Shown: positions 57,301 through 64,000 of the stretch, one piece after another
How the letters are laid out: each line of letters starts with the position of its first letter
Numbering within the stretch: the first letter of the stretch is position 1
Origin: Clitoria ternatea
Lineage: Eukaryota > Streptophyta > Magnoliopsida > Fabales > Fabaceae
NCBI GenBank assembly: GCA_037962975.1
Contig: CM075673.1
Coordinates: 127,368,667 to 127,432,666 of the forward strand
Length of the DNA: 64,000 nt
Reading direction: 5' to 3'
Made by a program: the position numbers and the translations under genes
Notes under the pieces: generated by a model
Told to the model about the DNA's origin: nothing
The model's input: the letters and a program-made list of their open reading frames with translations, nothing else
The model's database searches: none

Positions 57301-57852
57301 ACTTGGACCTGCAGCGACATGATGACTAGTACCCTTAACTGGTTGGTCAACATGTACCGGGTTTGCATTAGGCATTGAGATGTGGGGTCTGGCTATTGCT
57401 TGAGCAGCTTGTGGTTGCGTGGCTTGTGTATGGATTGGAATCGTTTGAGGATCCTGGACGGGTGGGACGTTTTGTTGAGCCGTATGAAGGATTGTTTCCT
57501 GATAATCAGGCTCTTCTTGAAGTGGTGGGAAATAGCCAGGTGGCAATCCATATGGGGGAAAGGGTATGGCATTACCTTCTTCATCTATATAGATAGGTTG
57601 CTGGGTGTAAGCAGGGTTTGATTTCCTGATGTGAATAGTTAGAGGAGGCGCAGCAGGGTTTGAGCTTGGCCCTCCAGCAGGACCCTGAGTGTGTTGGGGA
57701 GTGGATGGTCGTTGTCTGGCGTTTTCAACACCTGCTGAAGAATCCCCTTCTGTGACTCTCCTTTCAAGAAGCTTGGCCATTTCAGCCATCTGCTCTTTTA
57801 GCTGATTGACTTCAGCTCTTAAGTTCTCATTTTCTTGTTCCATTTTAGCCAT
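54344..57852 (-). pseudogene. Ogre Gag-protease, one frameshift and three stops
   Basis: The Gag N-terminus starts at 57852 with a coiled coil (MEQENENLRAEVNQLKEQMA) and a Pro-rich linker. A one-base loss in a G run near 57166-57171 shifts frame; the capsid continues from 57160 (ASHASNDPLLIHCFQDSL, then KTFKEYAQRWREVAAQVDPP in the block from 56908). Stops at 56909, 56453 and 55937 break it. A CDYHAGALGHSTENC knuckle lies near 56220. The last block, 54344-55843 (499 residues), is intact: protease with VDNGLSLNVMP (D230-N-G in place of the usual Asp-Thr/Ser-Gly), LLGRPW at 301-306 and a G-patch-like segment at about 386-422 (LREGYKLGKGLGRELEG). Role: particle formation, RNA binding, maturation. 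Confidence 0.88.
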
Positions 57853-58134
57853 GAGTCTTGTATTAAGCCTAGTCGTGTAAGGATGTCTACCCGTTATGTC
57901 TGAGAAATCAACAAGAAATTGTTAAAAAGAAAGCATTCAATAAAAGCAGTAAAACAAATGGTATGTGAAGCGATCGCGGAACTCGGCCAGTATCCTCTGA
58001 CCTTTTCAGAACTTTGTTCAAGAGTGATAAGTGGAAATTAACATGAGATAGTTGTGGAAATAAGAGAATCCCTCTTTCTAAATTCTAATAATACATTACT
58101 GCTGCTAGTCTATTCTTTATGCAGAAAAAGTAAA
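57853..58134 (-). other. Spacer between Ogre ORF1 and gag
   Basis: About 280 bp, no ORF. Confidence 0.6.
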
Positions 58135-59949
58135 TCAGTCATTCCTAGCTTGGGCAATCATGGCCCTCATTTTACAAATCCTTTCTCTACAGTAATCAAG
58201 GAAAGTCACAATTTCTCTTGGGGTGTTAAGAGGATTAACCATTCCCTCAGCTTGCTTGAGTAGGAGCGGGAGGTCTTCCAGAGCTCTATTAGCCAAATAT
58301 GCCAAGTGGGCGAAGTGATTCATCCATGAATGAATATCTTCATTTTGCTATGTTAGTTCATCTTTCAGAACACGGATAGCTTCACCACATTCTCGTTCAG
58401 CATCCATCATGCGCCATCGCTCGCCATTTATCTCATGTTGGCAAGCTTCTACCACCTCATTAAGCTGATGCTCTAATCAGCTAACTTGCAATTGCAGAAG
58501 CTCTTTTTGCACCAAGGCATTTTGCTCGCGCTCTTTAGCTTTTGCCAACATGTCCCTTAAGAGCTGCTTATCAGTCAACATGGTATCCCTTTGCTTGTTC
58601 TTCGCTTTCAGTTGAGTATTAGCCGTTCGAAGGCATTGGCTTTGTTTCCTCAGGTAATCCCTTTCGATTTTTCTCTTTTTTCCAATCTCCTTGATGGTTT
58701 GCTTGCTTTCTAAATTCTCCCTTTTCTGAAGGGCACATTCTTGTTGAGATATCAGCAAGTCTTTTTCTAGCTCCTTGTTTTTGGCAACTAGTTCTTTTAT
58801 CTTGGCTCTCATTGCTTCCTCTTCAAGGGTAGGAGGGGTAACATGTGTGCTTGTTGGGAGATAGGAGGGATTCCTGAATGGCAGCTTGACAATGGAAACT
58901 CTGTTTAGGACCCATTGGTAGTACTCTTCCTTCACAGCATGGCTTCGAGTTCCCAGTTCTTTCCCTTGTCTGTGGACTTTCTTCCATGCATTTGCTACAT
59001 CCCGAATGACAGAGGTACAATCTCCTTCTGAGTAGTAAACGATGAAAGAAGTAAGAGATTCTTCATCGGGTGACCTAAGTAAGGGATAGGCTAGCTGACG
59101 TTTGGCTATAATAGGGTTGTAATTAATGCATCCCTGAGTACCCATGAGAGGAACGTTCGGGTAGTTTCCACAATGGTGAATTATGGTGTCAACCTTCAGC
59201 CATTGCGGATACCTCCTTACTTTATCAGCCGTGAGCCCTACCAGGTGATTGGCCCATTCACGCCCATTCTTTACTACTAACTGACATAACTTCAGATCTA
59301 AGACCGGACACTCAACTTTGCTGACTTGGTGGAAGACATGCGACGTAAGCCACACATATAGAGCAGGTAAACAGCAAATGATTCTCTTCCCACCTTGTGT
59401 ATAGCAGAAATCCATGGTGCAATACATATTTGCCAAGATAGCAGTGATAGGATTTTCAGACTTGAACTTACGGGCAAGGAAAACGCCAATAGCGTCATAG
59501 TCCACGTAATTATCAATATTAGGGAACAAGATAACACCATAAGTGGTGAGAGCCAAGGTATCCATGAAGGTTTCCCAATCTCCTTTCTCAGCCAACAGGT
59601 GCATGTACTTCTCAAAATATTCCCGATTAAACCCCAGGATCTGATTTCTATTCAGTTGTGCACTTCTTAACACTTCTGGGTGAATTTTTAGGACATTGGC
59701 GATGGTAGCAATATTCGCTTGACGTCCAAGGTGACGATAAGGCATTTGTCCTTCTAATGGCATTCCCAGAATTTGTTCAAACTCCTCAACAGACGGAGCC
59801 AATTGAAAGTCTCGGAAGGTGAAACAACGGAGAGGTGGGTCATAGAACTGAATCAAAGCAGTAATTGCCTCGACTTGTACCTCCACTTCTAGCAACTTTA
59901 GGATCCTCCCATATTTCCTTGAGAAAACCATTTTCTGATTCATGTCCAA
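58135..59949 (-). pseudogene. Ogre ORF1, mostly intact, two late stops
   Basis: The main ORF (58477-59949) is 490 residues; the same frame continues after TGA 58477-58479 and TAG 58348-58350 to a final stop at 58135, so the ancestral protein had about 604 residues. Start chosen at MDMNQKMVFSRKYG, which begins the conserved region. Residues about 25-230 (ALIQFYDPPLRCFTFRDFQL, EFEQILGMPLEGQMPY, LALTTYGVILFPN, GGKRIICCLPALYVWLTSH) match the plant-specific domain found in Ogre ORF1 proteins (I believe this is DUF7745). Residues about 375-485 are a long charged coiled coil. The function of ORF1 is unknown; it is absent from most other gypsy lineages. Only the C-terminal part is broken. Confidence 0.85.
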
Positions 59950-61105
59950 TTTCTTTCCTAAGGCTTACAAATTGGTTGTATCGACTTTCCTAGCGTTAAC
60001 ATGCAGTAATTTTTTCAATTCGGGTATATTTTTACCACAACTATCTGATCTCATGTTAATTTCCATATTTCACTCAGAGGTACTGGCTAAGCTCTTGATA
60101 GCTTCCTGTAAGAACATAAAGAAAAGAAAAATCAGTCATTGGGAACTGACATGCTTTGCAAATTGATACTCCCCTAGTATCTTTCTTGAAAACAATTTTG
60201 TATTTAGGAAAGTTACGATTTGACAAAACATGCAATAAATCAAGGATCATGTGAGCTATGGATTTTCTGATCATTGTTAATAAAAAATGATTTTCTATTT
60301 TTCTATACTCCCTTGTTTTTTTTCTTTTTTTTTGGCTTTTTTTTTATGATTCAGAAAAATTCATAACTCAAGACCCTAAGACTTAAGCAAATATAAAAGG
60401 GAAGGACCACTTGCCCATTAAAGGATCACCGGTTAAAAGTAGGTCATTTTTTGAAAAAGTAATCCACTAAACAAGCAAGTGGTCCTTTAATTTGGATCAA
60501 AAGAGAAAATGAGAATGAGAAAAGGTATAAGTAAAGTTTGCCCCTTTGTGCCTTAAGTCAGGTTTTTCTGGAGGTCTCTTAACGGTTCTAAGGTTGGTCT
60601 ATCAGTGACATCTCGCATTAGGTGGCTTATTCTAAACTTTCTAAAGGTCACTAGAGCCAAGATCCTACTCATGATGTTGACCACAAATAGTAGGAAGTCT
60701 ACTAGGTGTGGGCACCATGAATAAGTCAAACTCTAGCTGAGATTCTCACGGTAACCAGACAGGAAGTACATCCCAAATGGCTCCGCTACCAACCTCCCCT
60801 AATCTTAAGTTTCATTTGGGCCCGGGTATAGGGTCCCACTCAAAAATGTGTGCAAATTGTGAGTGTAGTGTGTGAAAGAGGCATTCAATACCTGTACCTT
60901 ACTCATCCTGTACATAGAACAAACACAAAGCAGCAAATAAAGTTGTCTACCCTAGGGTTCAATAATCACACAAATATTTACAGAACATAAATGATAGAAT
61001 ACAAATAAAACAGAAACCAAAGGAAAATAAAATAAAGGAAGAATCAAATAATTAATATGCTAATTAAAACATGCGCTATCAAATTGACTGGCTTGACTCT
61101 CTAAG
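59950..61105 (-). other. Ogre leader
   Basis: About 1.15 kb untranslated region between primer site and ORF1, with T-rich and A-rich stretches. No ORF above background. Confidence 0.7.
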
Positions 61106-61123
61106 TCCCCAGTGGAGTCGCCA
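61106..61123 (-). other. Ogre primer binding site, tRNA-Arg type
   Basis: The minus strand reads TGGCGACTCCACTGGGGA, two bases inside the 5' LTR. This is the Ogre-type site, complementary to the 3' end of a plant tRNA-Arg. Confidence 0.9.
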
Positions 61124-61125
61124 TC

Positions 61126-64000
61126 TGTCGCGACCGGGATCGCGGCGGCACGGCCGACCCTCAAAAATGATTTTTGTTTGGTTCGAAAAGAAAAACAGGG
61201 AGTCGCCACCAATATTTTTTAGGATAAAATACCGGGAAAACCTTTTATTAAAGCATTGGTCAAAAAAATGAGATTCCAGATTCGGGAGTCTAATTACAGG
61301 TGAGGAAGGTATTAGCACCTCACAACTATCCATTATAAAAAAACGGTTACCTCAATATGATAGCGCACGTATTATAATTAACTCAGAAATTATTTTAACT
61401 TCTTCATAAAAATATACAAAATGATAAAATATACAAAAAATAAACAATTAAAAAAAACATGAAATTTTTTACATGAGATTAACAGGACGTCTCGTCCAAA
61501 TTAAACTCGCTCCATCTTTTTTAAGAAAAAAATAAAAAATGAGATTAACAGGACGTCTCGTCCAAATTAAACTCGCTCCACCATTTTTTAAGAAAAAAAA
61601 TGAGATTAACAGGACGTCTCGTCCAAATTAAACTCGCTCCACCATTTTTTAAACAATATAATAAAAATTGCAATAATAATAATGACAATAATAATAATAA
61701 TTATAACTTTTATGCTAGTCCAAATAGAAGGTGTGAAACACTCATTTCTATTAATATTTATCAATTAACAGAAATTAATTAATTATTGAAAAGGAAACAT
61801 AGTCACCAAACAGCAATTAATTTAATAGAAAATAAACAAATACAAATATTAAAAAATGAGGAGCAGAATGGGACCGGTGCAGTGAGGGAGCTGGTCGGTG
61901 TAACGAGAGAGAGGCTGGACGGTATTGGATAAGGAGGCTGAACTGTGTGTTTAAAAAGGGATGGTGTTGGGTGAGGATTTGAGGGGGACGGTATTGAATG
62001 AGAGGAAATGGGGCGGTGTTGGGATAAGGAGTGAGGACGGTTTGGAGTGAGGGTGAGGACGGATTAGAGTGAGGACAGTTTGGAGTGAGGAGTTGAGGAC
62101 GGCTGAGTGAGAAGGAGCTGGGTGAGGTCGGTTTGGTGAGGGTGAGGACGGATTGGAGTGAGAGTGAGGACGGCTGGGTGAAAGGGAGCTGGGTGAGGTC
62201 GGTTTCAGTGAGGGTGAGGACGGTTTGGAGTGAATTGAAGGAGGATTGGAGTGAGGAGTTGAGGACGGCTGGGTGAGAGGGAGCTGGGCGAGGTCGGATT
62301 TGAGAGGGACAGTGTTTAAGGAGAAATGGCAATGTTGGGATAAGGAGCTGAGGGACAGTGCTGACTGTGAAGTAGAAAAACAGAGAGGGGACAGTAAAAA
62401 AAAAAATTGCTTCAGAGTTCTTTCCAAAATGAAGGCCTTTTTTCTTTGTCCTCTAAAATGAACGCTTCCAGGATCCCTTTCTCCTCCTTCATTTGCAATA
62501 TTTATAGAACATTTGAGGAGCATGTTGATTGCCTGAATAGACCCGAGACAGCCTGGCTACCAATTGGTGAGGATTTTTTTTATTATTTCCTCATTGTCTT
62601 GTTACCAGCCGCCCCTTGAAATTAGCAAATCAACTTAGACAGTGTGGTGGAAACAGCCTGGATCTTTGACAATCAGGGAGAATGGAGGCTGGCGGAGATT
62701 CTTTATCATTTTCTTCCTGTCTTGTTGTGAGCTGCCCCCCCCTTAATTCAAGGATCCACTTGGATAGTGGAAATCCATGTGAGCACGCGTAATTGATGGA
62801 ATCTGACTCGGATTTCACTTTCTCTGCTGAATCCGAGTGGAAAAGGTGATTTTGTACACTAGACCGAGTGAAAGTTTTGGTCGGTGTGAGGCTGCTGTGA
62901 AACATTCAATCGGAACCGAGTGACAAGTGACTCGGAACTGACTGAAGAGGACTCGAAAATGGCTGACTAATGACTCGGTGTTTAGCGTGAAGACCCCTGA
63001 TGCTAAATTTTCTCTTCACTTCACTTGAGCGAGAGTTTCTCGCTTAAGTGAAAACAATCCAGTAGCTCATTGTCCATCTTTCGCTCAAGCGAGAATTTAT
63101 TTCGCTTAAGTGTTTGTTGAAGGAAACCACTTTATGATGATCGCGCTCAAGGGAAGAAGGGCTCGCTCAAGCGAGAAGTCTCCCTTAACTCAGATTTGCT
63201 CTGGAATTGAACCACCGTATCACTCGGATATGCCATTCAGAGAAACCTTTGCTCGGATTTGCTTGATAGCCACTCAGTTGAGGATGACCCTTCCTTAACT
63301 CATTCGAATGATGCACTCGGAAGTCCGAGTTGATTTCCACTCAGAATTGACTTCAGTCATCAATTAACTCACTCGGATATACCTTTCACTCAGAAATTTG
63401 GACTTGAACGACTCTGGAATCTGGTTGATAGAAGTTCTTTTATGTCCGAGCCTTGCTTTGCTCGGAAAAACAATTTTCTACCCCAACTCACTCGGATGTC
63501 TTCCTTGGGGACATCACACTCAGGCTCAGTGTGAAGCTGTGAGTCTACCCGATTGTGATTCATTTAGTGGCTTCTTCTGCTCGTAATCCATTCACTCGGA
63601 ACAGCGTTTTGCCCAGAAAAGCACTTGTTCCCTAGTCAGACCTGTTTCAGTCAGCATCCTTTCACTCGGAATTAGCTTTGGGCAGCTTTTATTGGCCAGT
63701 CCCTTTTTCACTCGGAATGGTTGCATTTGGACAGCTTCCACTCGGATTCACCTCTAACAGGGACATATTTCTTTTCAGCATTGAACTTCCAACAAGGTCA
63801 GCCATTTACCACTCGGAATGTCTAAGACAAGGAACTTTCCACTCGGATTCTCCTCCAACAGTGAAGTATTCCACTCGGATTTGCTTCATTCTGAGTAATT
63901 CCACTCAGATTTTCCTCCAACAGTGAAGTATTACACTCGGCAACGCTCCATTCTGAGTCAATCCACTCGGATTTGATCATTTCTGAGTCTTTCTACTCGG
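61126..64000 (-). repeat. Ogre 5' LTR, partial
   Basis: 2875 bp are visible of about 3.24 kb expected from the other LTR without its insertion. It has three 64-bp units (about 61472-61650), the GAGGACGG minisatellite, the palindrome array at about 63017-63175 and the CACTCGG array to the window edge. It lacks the copia-type solo LTR (empty site near 61921). Confidence 0.92.

Larger units (their letters stand above)
44725..64000 (-). mobile_element. Tat/Ogre LTR retrotransposon, decayed, runs off right edge
   Basis: Minus-strand order: 5' LTR (64000+ to 61126), primer site, leader, ORF1 (59949-58135), gag-protease (57852-54344), a putative intron, RT-RNase H-integrase (54091-50647), repeat-rich 3' region, polypurine tract and 3' LTR (49239-44725). 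The extra ORF1, the Arg-tRNA-type primer site, the extra archaeal-type RNase H and the gap between protease and RT are the traits of Ogre elements, described first in legumes. ACTCG at 44720-44724 would be the target duplication; the right copy is off window. LTR differences look like 1-2 percent by eye, older than the Tekay insertion. Confidence 0.93.

Noticed and set aside
61817..62523. Two long Ser/Pro/Leu-rich ORFs (171 and 190 residues, minus strand)
   Set aside because: They are translations of the GAGGACGG minisatellite in the Ogre LTR in two frames, not proteins.

Overview
This window reads as plant nuclear heterochromatin with no host gene that I can recognise. It is made of nested transposable elements. 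The lineages present point to a flowering plant, probably a legume: a Tat/Ogre element with its extra 5' ORF and an Arg-tRNA-type primer site, Tekay/Del chromoviruses, an Athila-type element primed by tRNA-Asp, and a CACTA transposon. The species cannot be fixed from the sequence alone. No rRNA, intact tRNA, CRISPR array, organellar or bacterial gene was seen.

Left block (1-26694). An old Ty3/gypsy element on the minus strand (call it G1) has its 5' LTR at about 25896-26694 and decayed gag and protease at 950-2934. It was broken twice. At about 945 a Ty1/copia element inserted (its 3' LTR is 1-944; the rest is off the left edge). At 3953 a Tekay/Del chromovirus inserted (3954-25072, minus strand, 5-bp duplication TCTTT). 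The Tekay copy has 3.76-kb LTRs, primer site, polypurine tract and an almost complete gag-protease-RT-RNase H-integrase-chromodomain frame with one stop codon between RNase H and integrase. Its 5' LTR was itself broken by a very young Athila-type element (15664-24278, plus strand, duplication ACTAC). That element has 2179-bp LTRs with one noticed difference and an intact 783-residue Gag-protease ORF, but no RT, RNase H or integrase.

Middle block (26695-41192). Degenerate tandem repeats with units of about 74, 113 and 45 bp are split by a 9.3-kb CACTA transposon (28070-37338, duplication GAG), a 0.7-kb hAT-like element (39998-40692, 8-bp duplication GGTTCATA) and a 0.7-kb MITE-like element (38560-39287). 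The CACTA element carries a decayed TNP2-type transposase and a decayed second gene of the plant En/Spm type ending in a Ulp1-like cysteine protease domain. One of its exons is broken by a 512-bp solo LTR (33578-34089, duplication CAGCA).

Right block (41193-64000). A second Tekay-like LTR, plus orientation, runs from 41193 to 44724, where a minus-strand Ogre element begins and continues past the right edge. The Ogre copy has a 3' LTR at 44725-49239 (holding a 1278-bp copia-type solo LTR), a repeat-rich 3' region, a pol region that keeps one frame across seven stop codons, a putative intron, gag-protease, the Ogre-specific ORF1, the primer site and most of the 5' LTR.

Two short motifs recur across element families and are the main unexplained signal: arrays of a palindrome close to TCGCTTGAGCGA in the LTRs of both Tekay copies and of Ogre, and arrays of CCGAGTG in the second Tekay-like LTR and in Ogre, at whose edge the Ogre insertion lies. 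The coding parts work only for the transposons themselves; nearly all are broken, the exception being the Athila-type Gag-protease.
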